Notes under the pieces: generated by a model
Databases searched by the model: none
Told to the model about the DNA's origin: nothing
Seen by the model: only the letters and a program-made list of their open reading frames with translations
In this document: positions 42,601-55,711 of the stretch, piece by piece
Layout of the letters: the number at the start of each line of letters is the position of its first letter
How positions within the stretch are numbered: position 1 is the stretch's first letter
Made by a program: the position numbers and the translations under genes
Source of the DNA: Strigamia acuminata
Lineage: Eukaryota; Arthropoda; Chilopoda; Geophilomorpha; Linotaeniidae
NCBI GenBank assembly: GCA_949358305.1
Contig: OX442318.1
Coordinates: 7,550,501 to 7,614,500, forward strand
Direction: 5' to 3'
DNA length: 64,000 nt

Positions 42601-45600
42601 TGATAAATCGCACTCAGATGCCACTGATTGTATCAATTATTTAACAGTTGACATGGAATTAGGTAGCAATTGAATGGAGGGCTGAAATAAATAGTTTCTC
42701 CTCATCTCAGATACATTTTTTTAAATTTTGCGACATTTACACGCTGTAATCTCGCGTTAAAATTATGTATTCACGTTAAGTTGGTGGAATGGAAGTTGGA
42801 ATTTCTCTGTAGTTAATGCAGAATGTGTTAGGAGCGTGATGCAGCACTTTTGCATGCATCAATTGATGTATTAGCATGCTGGAACGTTGAAAGGAAAAAA
42901 AGTACTTGACATTAATCTGTCTCTATCAGCAAAGTTAAGAAGTTTTTTCTTTTTCTTTATTTTTACCTCACACAGAAGCGTGGACTGAAACGATCGTTTC
43001 TAGTTAATTTCATTAGTTGATTGACGGAAGTTGGCTTAGGAAAGAGTGATTAGTGGACGACGGTTCGGCCCGATACATCACGAAATGCGCGTGACAAACG
43101 CTTGACAAATGACACACCTGACACGAGTGACAAAGAGCAAATATACACTCGCGCGCGCTTTATTTATGCGCTGAAACGGGAGGAAATTTGTTTCAAATGG
43201 TCGTTGAGTTTTAAAATAAAAATTGCAAAGTCGGGGAAAGGTAAAAGAAAAGAAAAAAAAATAATAATCCTTTACGACGTTGTAAATCGTTATATTAAGC
43301 TGGCTTTTAATTCGGTTCCTGCATGTAACTAGGCTTAATTAATGATTTATTTTCAACTCATGTTGTCTCCATCTGTATTGCCTCGTTAAGCTACATTTGG
43401 GTAGATTAATACATGCAAGCGCAAAGTGTTTGCCACTTTGCTAATTTATCTTGATTCAAGTGCAATTAAACGACTACGATGCTTTCTTCTTCCGTGCTGA
43501 ATTTAAGATGATTTGTAAAGCTTTTTCCCTCCAACTATTTATTTATTGATTCCTGTAAACCGTAATAAATTTCACTAATTCCGAAGATTTATTTATTTTA
43601 GCAAAATGAGCAATTTTTCTAGAATTTGCCACAAAAGAAAGGAAATTTATTCGTTTGGTGTTTCATGAAGAAATAGGAAATTCCCTTCTAAAAGCTTGAA
43701 TGGGCCGTGCAGTGAAGCCCCGCGTGTGCCGAGTTTTTTAACGGCTTGGCTTCACTGCAAATCTCCGCGAATGAACTTGAACTTATCTTATTTGATTCTG
43801 ACAAATGTCTTACCTTTGTTTTTTTGGTGTTAGAATTTTAATGAATTTTTCTCTTTATTTGACGGCTTCTTTGTGCACTTTGACTATTTTTTCTTTCTTT
43901 TTTAACCCTCACATTTGTTCCGAACCACTTGGCGTGGTTGGCATCTTCCCGCCTACTTTCTCTGGATAAGTTTTATTCTCCTAACTGTCAAGACAATGAA
44001 AAATTTACACGGAGCAGCCCCTTTGCAATTCTTTGCTTTTACTCTATTCTACCTCCCTCAGTATCGTGCGCATGATAGTGGGCGTAAACGTGAAAGAGGA
44101 ATAATTGAGAAAGCGCATGAATATGAGAGAAGATACAAGTCTAACTAATAAAAATGTTGATTAATTGTACAAAACATTCAAGAACATTAAGAAATAATGT
44201 TTTACGAATGAAATTCCAAAATTATACAAATATTTTTATTATTTTTTTTATTTTTTTTAAGTTTGGAAAAAATGAAAATTTGTTGTTAAATTTTTTTTTT
44301 TATTAAAAAAAAAAAAAAAAAAAAACGATAAAATTTTATATTATTATTATTTTTTTTAAAAATACATTACTTGTATTATGTAAACCTAGATTAAGTCGAG
44401 AATTGTATTATAAAAATCTAAATTATTAGTGAACTTTAATGTCAAATCTAAATTACGAAGTTTAATCTATAAATATCTTTGACAACAAGAAGAGAGTTAA
44501 GTCTAATAATGATTGAGATTTCCATCTCTTTATTTACTTTTCATCCGAGTTTTAAACGTCAATTGCCCGGAGATGAAACAGCATGTTTCATTTTTCTACA
44601 TTTTTTTTCTTCTTCTTCGTCTTCCTTTTTTCATCATCTCAATCGTCAGTCAAGTCAAAGCAAAGAATGATTAAAATCAAGTTCCCCTTCTTTTCCTCCA
44701 CTTCTTTTCTTTTTTTTTCTCCCTCTTCTATATACAGGTATATATTTTTTAAAGAATTGGAACGCGTATGTGTGCCGAGTTGAAAAACGGCTGCAAATCG
44801 ATATTGAGGTTGCGTTTGGCTGCAACTCAACCTCGCAGGCGACATGGAATGAAAAGACTTCTTCAAAGAAGGCATTCACCTTCACCGCCCTAAAAGAAAA
44901 AATGAAAAATATAAAAATATTAAAACACAAATGAACAAAAAATAAAAATAAAAAAAATAAAATTATTTTCAAATGATTTAAATAAAATATGAAATAAAAA
45001 AATTGAGAAATTCGCATTTTACGCTTCCAAAACTCCCAAAATAATTATTTTAAATGATTTTAAATAAAATATGAAATACAAAATTTAAAAAAATTGTATT
45101 TTACGGTTCCAAAACTCCCAAAACCAATTTTTTAAATACTTTTTTATTTTAAATTTTATTTTTTTTAAAAGAATGGCGCTTGTGATTGCGAGGCAGACTG
45201 TTTACAATTAAAGGATGAAAGCGGACGGCAGGATTTAAAGCCATTTCAAACTAGAGCTTCATTTATTATTTACACACCGATGAGGCAACTCCATCAGCCC
45301 GACATTAATCTTTTCCGCATGTATGGGGGCTAAAGTGCCGCCACCCGCCACACATGCAAAAGACAGAAGCGCATGCGCACCAAGCACTGTAATCACATTG
45401 CCATCAAGGCACCAGCTGTGGAGCAAATGGTCACGAGAATGAGGAAAGCTTGCTTGTCTGATTAAAATTTAATGGAGTTGGAATAGTGTAATATACGCCT
45501 CTGTAATATTTTCCACTATATGGGGCGGGGTAGTAAAAAAAAAATGGGAGAAGAGTGGAAAATTGTTCTTGCAGGCAGTACGGCGCTCCCTTTAAAGGTT

Positions 45601-46140
45601 AAATGCTGCGCGAGAGAAGCGATAGTTAAGAACAAAGCACCGTCTCCTGTTGCAGGAAAAAGCAGGTGCTTTCAACATCAGAGGCTTTCTAATTGGTCAA
45701 TAATCCGCGAGTCCAAGAAAGCAGCCCCGCCCTCGGTTCTCATGGTGATGCATCGGGTGAAGACGGAGCTTAAAAAAAATTTTTTTTTTACGATGCATTT
45801 TGACTTAAAAGGGGAAGAAGCACTTAAAGTAACAATCGCATACTCAATTTGAGTATTTTTCAAATTTTGAGTGCAGCGCCCATTATTCAGAATGGTTTTT
45901 GTGCGCTGCTTGCTGCCCCTGAGCTTCCCCGCTCAGCAGTATTTGCTGTATTTATAAAGATTTAATTTTGGAATTGCTTTAAATGAAATATTGCTGTTAA
46001 AAATAAGATGAGGTGATTTAGATAAGATTAAGATTAAGTTACTGTATTTTTATATTTTTTTTTATGGATTTTTAATGTTTTATAGATAAAAAAAAATAAA
46101 TTTAAAATTGAAAAAATGTTTATAAATGTTAGTTAGTAAA
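42601..46140. other. Gene desert with homeodomain-site-rich patches
   Basis: No supported genes. The patch 43330-43500 is dense in TTAATTAATG, ATTAAT and CAAGTGCAATTAA words. A run of A (44308-44324) and poly-pyrimidine tracts (44580-44740) explain the low-complexity ORFs seen on both strands. Confidence 0.4.
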
Positions 46141-46390
46141 AATTGCGTGGTTTTAAAATGTGTATAGTGTAAAGTGAAGCGTTGATTGGCTGCCCCAAGT
46201 GCCCAGTTTGTCCACTTGGTGCGCATGTCACTTTAATTTTCAGTAATTTCTCTTAATGCACCAAATTAAACATTCGTGTTTGATTTAATCTGTAATTTGG
46301 CCGAGCTATTCATGAGGGCGTGGCAACTACCCATCAAATATTCAACTACGGTGACCCCGCCCTGAAAAACAGCCGCCATCACATTGGTTT
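46141..46390. promoter_or_regulatory. Candidate Hmx/Nkx-type binding block
   Basis: Contains CCAAGTG at 46195-46201 and its inverse CACTTGG at 46213-46219, plus ATTTAATCTGTAATTTGG and ATTGGCTGCC nearby. CAAGTG is the reported core of Hmx and Nkx homeodomain sites. Inference; no conservation data. Confidence 0.3.
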
Positions 46391-48160
46391 GCAACGCACA
46401 ACAACAATAATTTAAAATTAATTTCTAAAATTATAAATTGTTTTTACTTATTCATTCCACATTAAACTCATAATTATTTCCGAGTTTGAAAAATGAATTT
46501 TTTTATTTTTTTAACAAAAAAAAAAAAAAACAACTAAAAAAATTCTTTTTAAAATTAAAAATTAAATTTCCAACAAAAAAATGAAACAAAAAGTTTGAAA
46601 CGAACAATTTATTCATTTTTAAAACGCCGGAAATAACGATTAGCGGAGTACAGCTATAACTAAATGATGAGCACTATAAAAACCCGAAGAAATATAACAA
46701 AAAAAAATAAAATAATAATAAATCACATTAAAACATCTACCAAAAAAAAAAATATATAAATTCACCCAAGAGTTATATAAGACAGAAATCAAACTGTTCC
46801 GCACTTAAAACTTCATTTAATTTGACTCGCACCACACGAAAGAAAGAAAAAACCAATTCCACTTAATTTACTCGTGTGTAATTCACGATTAATTCCCCAA
46901 TACACTGAATTAACACCCCCGAAATTCATACCTGCATGCACGACCGCAAAATGCCCTTCCGCCTTATTAAATCAAACAAATAGCCAAATTACACCGCCGT
47001 TTGTTTCCATAGCAACAACACCACCGATTCCTAAATCCAAATCGAAACTGACTGTGCGCGACCAATGGACTTGTGTAATTTGATTTATTAGCAGGTGACG
47101 GGAGCATGGCACGTGATTTGTCGCCCTTTTTCAAACCTCTGTCGACTTAAATCAAAGTGGACGTTGGCTCCGAGACCACCAATAGTCATCCTTCTTACTC
47201 AATTTTTCCTCAGTATTTGTCTCACTTCCACGTAATTCTAACGCGTCATACCTTAAACCTATGCTAATTTAACCCTAATAAACGCTCAATAAAGCCTTAA
47301 AATGATTTACAAATGTACAATAATGTATTTTTGGGCAAATTTCCTTCGTTTTCCCATTATACTCGGTTAAATCTTTAAATCTGGGCGCGAAAAACGCGTC
47401 GTAAAATGGTGGAGTTTTTCGCATTTGGGAATTGCAGCGAGGCAGAGTTGCTCGTGAAAATGTTGTGAGCTGGGACTGCATTTTTTGGCTGCAGCGTGAC
47501 AATTTACGCGCGTGTTTACCCAGACACGTAGTTTCATTGGCGAGTCGCGCTCCTCTCTCTCTCTCGCCTCGTTTTATGGTGTCTTTTTGTGTCCACCAGT
47601 GGGAGATCCATAGACGCTATTAAGAGCTGGAGAAAAGAAAATGCTTCTCGCTAAAAATGCCTAGGACGCCAAGGCTTTTACTTCATTGTCGCCTCTTGAA
47701 CATAAAGTGTGTTTTGTGCAGGGAGGACAAAAGGAGAGCGAAAAAAAGGTAAATAAGTCGAGACGTGCACTCTCCAATTTGCTGTCTATTAGAAAAATGC
47801 GTTCCGTGCGCGTTCCTCCTTTATTGCCCTCTTTAACTGCATCTTTTGCTGCTTTCTTCTCCGACTCGAGGGCATCTTTTGTCTTCGTACTGCCATTAGT
47901 GCGACAGTAAAACAGGCCAATCAAGTCACCTTCATTAAGAGCCGCGCGCGTGCGCCTTTAGCGTTGCCAATCAGCCACGAGGGACGATTAATTAAGTTTG
48001 TAGTAGGTAAAAAGAAAACACACTTCGGAAACGATGTAAAGTTCAATTTTGGATTTTATGGCATTGGGATTTGGAGTTAACGGGGTGGAAACAATCTGCA
48101 TTTGAATTTGAATTTGAACCCCTATCTTGAATCGAATGTTGGAGGCATACGTGAAAAAAT
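46391..48160. other. Non-coding stretch, nothing recognised
   Basis: AT-rich and low-complexity up to 46860, then mixed composition with CT-rich runs (for example TCCTCTCTCTCTCTC near 47550). ORFs on both strands at 47275-47924 have no recognisable content. Confidence 0.4.
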
Positions 48161-48430
48161 GCATTTTTAGAAGGGAAAAATGCAATTTCAGAAGAAAAAT
48201 GCAGTTTTAAGGAAAAAAAATGCATTTTTAAGGAAAAAAATGCATTTTAAGAGAGAAAAATGCATTTTTAGAGAGAAAAATAGAAAAATGCAATTTGAGA
48301 AGAAAAAATGCAAATTCAGAACAAAAATCTATTTTCAAGAGGAAAATATACATTTTTAAGAGAAAAATGCATCCTAAAGGCACAAAATATGCATCTGAAA
48401 CAAAAAATATGCATGCTTAGCTGCAAAAAT
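48161..48430. repeat. Degenerate minisatellite, ~20-bp AAAAATGCATTTTTA units
   Basis: About a dozen imperfect copies of AAAAATGCATTTTTAAG with GAGA spacers. Overlapping short ORFs here are repeat artefacts. Confidence 0.8.
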
Positions 48431-48435
48431 GCATT

Positions 48436-48565
48436 TTAAACGTGTAAAAACGGATTTTGTACGTGTAAAAACGGATTTTGTACGTGTAAAAACGGATTTT
48501 GTACGTGTAAAAACAAATTTGTACGTGTAAAACCGGATTTTGTACGTGTAAAAACATATTTCTAG
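48436..48565. repeat. 21-bp minisatellite CGTGTAAAAACGGATTTTGTA, six copies
   Basis: Almost exact tandem copies sharing GTGTAAAAACGGATTTTG, directly following the preceding array. Confidence 0.9.
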
Positions 48566-49600
48566 CCGAAACACGCATTTTAAGCTGCTGACGCGACAAC
48601 AAATCAGATGTCCGCTTAATTTCCCCTTGAAACAAACTACACCTCACCAAATTAAAAAAAACAAACAAACAAACAAAACTAACTTTTCCACTTCCATTCC
48701 CTAGATCAACGCATCCTTCCACCACCAGCAAGAAAAACCATCAAAAATCACCTACCCCCGCCCACCAAACCAGGTACAACATTAAACACCGCGTCATAAA
48801 TTACAAATATAATTGCGTTTCCATTTTTATGAACCCTCGAATCTCATTCGAGAATTGCCACGGCGAGGGTGAGAGCACAACAATCGATTCATATTTTCGA
48901 CTGATGTGCAACCAGTGGAGCATGGCGACAGCAATGGAAACATCTCGCAGAGTTGCAGGGGATAAAACCCGCAGGGTGCAAACCGAGAAACACGTGTTTA
49001 AAATTTAGCTCCGCACACAAGCATCGTTCTGCAAGATTGGCACCAACCACCGAACGGACGCGCACGTTTTCATTAGAAGGGGAAGGCGATGGCAAACGCG
49101 TGCTACTAATCCGACACGACGGGCTCAGTGGAGGGGAAGAAGGACGTAATTTGCCTGTACATTGGAGGCACTGCGTTCTAGGTACGAACGCGTTCGTGTT
49201 GGCAGAAACTCACCACCCCACCCCCCCATCCCCCTTCTCACATTTGAGTTAATTTCCCGCCAATCTGGCCAGCCGCGGTTGGCAAATTTTATTCTCGACG
49301 ACCACGACCCGCTCACTTAATCTGACAGATAAGCGAATGTGAAAAGCTCCCCCTGAAATGAGAGTACGAGCTTGGCTGCATAGCTCGAGGACAATAGAGA
49401 TTTCTCATCCAATCGGATGCTCTTGACTCGCATTGCCATGGCGACGTCCGGTGTCTCTCTCTACCTTCACTCAAGTCCTATTGCATGCGCCAGGATGCGA
49501 CCCGATCAGTGCACAAGACGTTCTCAATTTCCTGAACTTGGCGGCAAACATCAGATCCATTTCTGTCACCGACTGCCCAATCTTTACATCAGATTCATAT
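48566..49600. other. Non-coding stretch, nothing recognised
   Basis: Moderate GC with several short ORFs on both strands (48889-49316, 49417-49647) that overlap each other. None has recognisable features. Confidence 0.4.
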
Positions 49601-50275
49601 TCAGGCGTGGCACGATGCGGTGCCCCCATTTCGAGGGGCCCTGTTAGGAAAAATAAATATTTTTTTTTTCGAAAAAAATTTCTTTTTTTTTGTATTTTCA
49701 AATTTTGGGCCCCCCCACCCTTCTCCTATAAAGCGAATTAATGTGGGGCCCTTTTTCGGGGCCCCATATGAAAAATTTCAATAAAAATACATTTATATTT
49801 TATTTTTAATTGGGGCCCATAAAATTTTTTTTAGACATACTGTTTTGGAAATTGGGGGCCCCACCGCCGCATGGGGCCCTTCTCCCAGCTATAAGGCAAA
49901 TTAATGATCTGTAGGGCCCTTTTTCGGGGCCCCATATTAAAAATTAAATACAAATTCTTTTTTAGACATACTGTTTTGGAAATTGGGGACCCCACCGCCG
50001 CATGGGGCCCTTCTCCCAGCTGTAAAACAAATTAATGATCTGTACGGCCCTTTTTCGGGGCATTAAAAATTAAATACAAATTTTTTTTAGACATACTGTT
50101 TTGGAAATTGGGGGCCCCACCGCCTCATGGGGCCCTTCTCCCAGCTGTAAAACAAATTAATGATCTGTAGGACCCTTTTTCGGGGCCCCATACGAAAAAT
50201 TTAAATAAAAAATACATTTATATTTTGTTTTGAATTGGGGGCCCCAGACGGGTTATGGGGCCCTTCTCCTGCGCG
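49601..50275. repeat. GGGGCCC-rich tandem array, ~150-bp unit, about four copies
   Basis: Units share CTTTTTCGGGGCCCCATA, GACATACTGTTTTGGAAATT and GGGGCCCTTCTCCCAGCT. The left end starts near GGCGTGGCACGATGCGG. Related GGGGCCCC words with TTTTGTTTTGAATT recur near 53090. Probably derived from a transposon terminal region; superfamily not determined. Confidence 0.7.
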
Positions 50276-50891
50276 AAATTCGAGTTATAAATAAATGGTT
50301 TGACATTAGGAGAAGCTGAAAGTTGGGAAAGACATTGCGTTCCGATAAAACTAAAGCGCCGTAATGAAAAAGTGTGTTGAGTACGGCCGACGGAATCCCA
50401 TAAGATACGCAGGCCCCGAGTAAATCCGGAGTGCAAACAAGTTGATTGGAGTGTAGGGCGCAATTGCAGGTACAACACCGACCGGTGATTGCAATGTTTT
50501 TCTATTTGGAAAACTATACCTCAGAGAAACCTTTTTCGACAACAATCAACATCATCCATTTGCCATTAATTGCTCCCATCTGAATCACCTGCCCGTCCGC
50601 GGACCTTTATCACTGCCCCGGGAAACGCTCCAAATCAAAATAAATATCAAGTTGGAGCAAAAATAAAGAAAAATAAAATAAAAAAAATTGCAAAATAAAT
50701 AAATAAATGAATAAATAGATAAATATCAACAAATTACGTAAACGGTAAATAACGTGTTTGCTACTCAGATCAATTGCGCTTGGTAAATGATCTTTGGTTA
50801 CCACGGTAACGGAGAATGGGCTTTGCTGCACATCCTGTGGAGATGATACAGATGGTTGCTTTAGAAACCAACGTAATATGCCCTAAAGGAG

Positions 50892-50924
<33 letters not shown>

Positions 50925-51410
50925 TTTAAAAAGTCGTTCAAATCTGGAGTTGATTAATAAATAAATCATGTTCGTGTACTATGTAATTAATTTTTTTTTT
51001 TGGGGTATCGCGGGTTTTTTTTTTTTTTTTTTTTTTAATTTATTATTTATTATTATTATCGGTTAGTTTTTCGTGGCCATCATTCACGTGAATGCACGTG
51101 CACACGTTGTTCGTCCTAATCAAGTCGACCACGTGCTGATTGGGAACCTCTTTGGCCGATTGCTTTTAATATCCGTGCTTGTCAGACTGATTACATCATG
51201 TGCTTGTGCACGCGCAAATTGCGTAGGGATGAGGAAAAATGCACGATCTGCACATCACCCGCTTTGCTTTGCATTTCTGTTCACATGTGAGGAATAATTA
51301 AGGAGAAATTTAGTATGAGCAACTAAAAACAAAGTGAAAAATAAAAAATGCGTGGGAGATTCAAGTTTAAAGCGGAGATTCCAGGTGAATCAATTTTTAT
51401 AAGATTTTTG
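50276..51410. other. Non-coding, with poly-T tracts
   Basis: Contains long T runs at about 50890-50919 and 51015-51036 and a GC-richer patch at 51070-51290. No gene recognised. Confidence 0.4.
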
Positions 51411-51419
51411 TGGAAATAT

Positions 51420-52210
51420 CAGCCAAAAAACACGTAGGAAAATTACTAGAAATTTACTTTTTGAAAAACGTTGAAAAACATTTAAAAAAAATCACAAAAA
51501 CGTAAGAAAATTACTAGAAATTTACTTTTTGAAAAACATTGAAAAAACATTTAAAAAAATCACAAAAACGTATGAAAATTACAGTACTCCGTAAAACGTA
51601 CAAAAATCACAAAAAAACCTAGGAAAACTATCAAAAAACGTAAGAAAATTACTAAAAAAAATGTTGAGTATCTCTAAAAAAGAAAAAGTAGTTGAAAACC
51701 GTAGCAAAATCACTAAAAAACGTAGAAAAAAAACCTAAAAACCTAGGAAAATCCCTAAAAACGTTGAGATATCACCAAAAAACGAAAAATCACAAAAAAA
51801 ACGTAGTAAAATCATAAAAAAGCGTACGAAAATCACTAAAAACGTAAAAATATAATTTAAAAAAAAAAAAACAGGAAAATCACTAAATACCGTAGAAATA
51901 ATCACTAAAAACCGTAGAAATAATCACTAAAAACCGTAGAAATAATCACTAAAAACCGTAGAAATAATCACTAAAAACCGTAGAAATAATCATTAAAAAC
52001 CGTAGAAATAACAACTAAAAACCGTAGAAAAAACAACTAAAAACCGTAGAAATAACAACTAAAAACCGTAGAAATAATCCCTAAAAACCGTAGAAATAAT
52101 CCCTAAAAACCGTAGAAATAACAACTAAAAACCGTAGAAATAATCACTAAAAACCGTAGAAATAACAACTAAAAACCGTAGAAATAATCACTAAAAACCG
52201 TAGGAAAACA
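51420..52210. repeat. Minisatellite, 22-bp AACCGTAGAAATAATCACTA monomer
   Basis: About 14 near-exact 22-bp copies at 51890-52205, preceded by a degenerate zone (51420-51890) of related AAAAAACGTA(A/G)GAAAATCACT words that look like the ancestral, diverged part of the same array. There are no unique spacers, so it is not CRISPR. Confidence 0.9.
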
Positions 52211-53340
52211 CCACTATCTTTCTTCGCCCCATTCAACGCCCGTAATTGGCACGGGTAATAGCCGCGAGAGAATCGAACAATGTTGATTTTTATTTAAAAT
52301 GCTTTGAATGCACCTGGCAAACCTAAGGGAATTGCAAACGTGGTTGCGATAAATGTTGGCGGCTCGTCTTGTGGGGCCGAGAGGTGCGAGAAAGTCGGCT
52401 CAGCGCTATCACTAATGCATTTGGTGCGACTGCTAGTCGCGGACATGGAGTGCATCGTCCATGCATCATTGATGGGGCTACGAGCCAGCTTGACTGCAAT
52501 TTGCACGTAATTAAGTCGCTGCTTAAACAAATCGTCGCTCCTTTTCACTCGGAAGTTTTTCACTTAATGCTTTAAGATTCTCAAAAACATAATCAATAAT
52601 GAACAACAGTTTCTCGGAAAACAAAAAATTATAAACCGCCGTCTGCCGTTCACTTTTCGCTCGCTCAATTCCACTTTGCGCTAAATACAACAGTCGCGAG
52701 TAAATGGATGCTTTCTAACATTTTATTCATGAGTATTCAAAGTAATTTCGACTAAAAAACACGTCTAACTTTCCGACAGAACAGGAAAAGAACAAGATAA
52801 AAGAAAAACGAGTTGAAGTTTATATACTGCATGAAATGATTGAGCCCTTTAAACCTCGTAGGTTCGTCGAACCTTCCCTTAAGGTAGGACTGGCCATTGG
52901 TCAGTGTTTTGTTGTATTGTGTAGTAAGCTATGCCGATACTAGGTGTAGTGCCGAACGGTCATAATGGGGATTTTTTTAAATGGTTTCAATGCATTTTAA
53001 ATCACGATTCACTAATCATTCCATTTGACAACTACACGATTAAGAGTGGATTTATAGGTTTAGATTTATAGATTTTGAAGTTCTGGAATGAGAAGGGCCC
53101 CTTGGGGCTTCGGGGCCCCGAAATTCAAAACAAAATTTTTTGCTTAAAGATTTTTTATTTAGGATCCCAAAAAATGGTTGCGAGACTCAGACCAGAAATC
53201 CGTTTCTGTCATGAATATTTAGAAATGATATCTTCACAACATTTTGAAGCAAAAAAATGCATTTGCAGGTGGAAAAATGCTTTTTAATGCGACATAACTT
53301 CTTTTTGAGCTGAAAAAATTGTTTTTCATGCAAAATGGGG
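52211..53340. other. Non-coding stretch
   Basis: No gene recognised. A GGGGCCCC-containing fragment (about 53085-53145) is related to the array at 49601-50275. Confidence 0.4.
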
Positions 53341-53465
53341 TGTTCAACTCCATTGGTCAATTCTTGAGAATCTTGACCCTTGATAATTGTATGACGCGTA
53401 TGCGTCCACCGCACCCTACGTTAAAATTTGAATAAAGCAGTCATGTTAATTCCGTTATATGAATA

Positions 53466-53833
53466 TACTCTTGTTCGACTTAAAAGGATGCCCTTCTCCC
53501 ATTGGCCGAGCGCATTACTCCTACCTCAAGTTTGTATTACTACCACTAGGAGAAGTAGTTTTTATTTTTCTTATGTTTTGTGATTGCTATTACCATTTAA
53601 GAAATAAAGTTTTATGCACATATAAATGTAAAACTCATGTTTGTTATGTTTATTGGTTACTATGTCTGGATAGTAAACAATTTTGAATTTTTGGCAGTTG
53701 CCTAGGCAATCGATTACAATGTCTGTACATTGTAATGCATTTCTGGTGTTTGGGTCTACATTTTTGGATCACTACACCAATGATACGGCTCGGCCAATGG
53801 GAGAAGGGCACCCTTTTGAGTCGAACAAGAGTA
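53466..53833. mobile_element. TA-flanked foldback MITE inside the left LTR
   Basis: Ends TACTCTTGTTCGACTTAAAAG and its inverse, continuing with GCCCTTCTCCCATTGGCC on each side, so the arms are ~45 bp. TA flanks on both sides suggest a Tc1/mariner-type target duplication. The right LTR lacks the insert and serves as the empty allele. Confidence 0.85.
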
Positions 53834-53971
53834 TAGCTGCTTCTTTTATATTGTAATCGTTTTCTGTAACAATCGATGTTCTGAACACAATATTGGCGAC
53901 GAGGGAGATTCAATCAACAATCCACAACCAGATGCTGTAAAGTATCGCTTTTCCACCTTTTTGTCATCAAA

Positions 53972-54646
53972 ATGTCGTCGTTGAAAGGCACACTACACGA
54001 ATACGATCCAGCCGATGATTATGGGAATTATACTGCATGCGGATGGCTAGTATCTTCGTTTCCAACAAAATCGGCATCAACTGCTTCGGTGCATGAAGTG
54101 CTCGACTCCAAACCACGTTTCAAGTTGAAGGTAGGCGGAAAACGCGCCTCAGAAAGCTCCACCATGTCTGCAGCTCCACAGCAGTTATCCAATCGAAAAG
54201 AAAATGCACCTGTGTGTCAGTCTTGCGGTAAAACGAACCATACACGCGATTCATGTCGTTTTCGTAATGCGACTCACGGTTGTGGACATAATGGCCATAT
54301 TCGCCCAGTCTGTCGTTCGTCCAGGCAGAAGACCACCGCCATTCATGCTGTCGGAATGTTGGAGGACATGGAGTTCTATCGAGTCCACGCTGGTTCTAAA
54401 ACTGTTTCTAATTCGGTATTTTTACCAAGAGTGAAACCGGTCATTGTGGTCATTCGAATCGCAGATGTAGACCTTGATATGGAAATGGACACAGGTGCAG
54501 GTGCATCAATTATCAGTTTGGATTGCTATCTAAAGAATTTTGCTCGTTTTCCTTTACAGACCATTCCGTGCGGTATGTCGACGTTCACTGGCAAACTAAT
54601 TTTCATGGAAGGAATCATCCAGGTTCTAGTAACATACAAGGATTGA
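53972..54646 (+). pseudogene. Gag remnant with zinc knuckle and protease
   Basis: 224-codon frame with a knuckle-like CQSCGKTNHTRDSC (about residues 82-95) and a retropepsin motif MDTGAGASII (about residue 173). The N-terminal Gag part is far shorter than in intact relatives, indicating internal deletion. The frame is lost after residue 224. Confidence 0.8.
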
Positions 54647-54723
54647 AATTTCCTGCTGCTGCTTTGCATCGCATGGGATGGTCCTATTCTGTTGTTGGAA
54701 AGAGGATGGTTATGCATGTTTGA

Positions 54724-55661
54724 TTGCTGTCCAAGACTGCAGAAGTGGTTGGTGCAAAGGTCTACAAAGGCGACACGAATCCCTCCGAGGCTGTTGTCAT
54801 CGATGCCACGACTACGAAGGAACTGGATGTGTTGCTACTGAAACATGAGCATGCGTTTTCGGACAAAATAGGCTGTTTGAATACGTCGCAGGCGAGATGC
54901 AGCCCATCTTCTTGAAGGTATATCCTGTGCCTATTGTCGTGAAGTCGTTGATAGAGACCGAGCTTGCAAGACTCCAGTCACTCGGCATCATTACACCGGT
55001 TGCTGCATCTCGCTGGGTGACACCAGTTATGTATGTGAAGAAATCGGATGGTACGATCAAGTTGGCCAGATGTTACAACCAAACCATCAATAAAGCGATT
55101 CTTCCAAACTCGTACGCGATACCATTATTCACAGATGTTACTACGAAGCTGTCCGGAAGATAAACATATTCAACCTTGGATCTAAATTCAGCTTATAATC
55201 AGCTTGAGTTGGATGATGAGAGCAAAATGTACTGCACTATTAATACTCATCTTGGTCTTTTCGGGATTAACCGGCTCTTCTATGGCATCTCATCTGCTCC
55301 TGCCATATTCCAGCAAACTATGGATTAATTGATGGATAATGTGGGGAATACCCAGCCTTACACAGACGATTCTGTGGTAACAGGTGCGACCAATGCAATC
55401 CACCTGCAAAACTTGGATCAACTCCTGTCCACGTTCGCTGGAGCCGGGTTGACCCCGAGTCGGAATAAGTGTCGTATTATGCAGCAATCAGTGCAATTTC
55501 TCGGTCTCAACATTTCAAAGCATGGCATCTCTCCCATTGATTCGAAACTCGCTCCCTTGCGTGATGCAACTTGTCCAACCAACGTCACCTTGTTGAAGTC
55601 GTTCCTTAGACTGATCAATTATTATGGTTGCTTCATCGCAAACCTCTCCACTGTGATTTAG
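54724..55661 (+). pseudogene. Reverse transcriptase remnant, frame-broken
   Basis: Pieces read in different frames: LLKHEHAFSDKIG (54724-54915), SLGIITPVAASRWVTPVMYV (54897-55163), the segment with LDLNSAYNQLELDDES after a stop at 55161-55163, and the catalytic-box relative YTDD at about 55360, after another stop at 55326-55328. The thumb region continues to 55661. Fits Gypsy-type reverse transcriptases; non-functional. Confidence 0.85.
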
Positions 55662-55711
55662 CTGTTGCAACGACACTAACTTGTAAGTAAGAATGGACGA
55701 AAGAGAACAAG

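Noticed and set aside
44479-45017. Hydrophobic ORFs on both strands
   Set aside because: Derived from poly-pyrimidine and poly-purine tracts.
48374-48731. Repetitive minus-strand ORFs rich in Tyr/Thr/Lys
   Set aside because: Products of the 21-bp array at 48436-48565.
49417-49741. Possible Leu-rich-repeat fragment on the plus strand
   Set aside because: Two frames overlap, only a short stretch looks coding-like, and it runs into the GGGGCCC array.
51890-52205. Regular 22-bp direct repeats resembling a CRISPR array
   Set aside because: There are no unique spacers, and the genome is eukaryotic; it is a minisatellite.
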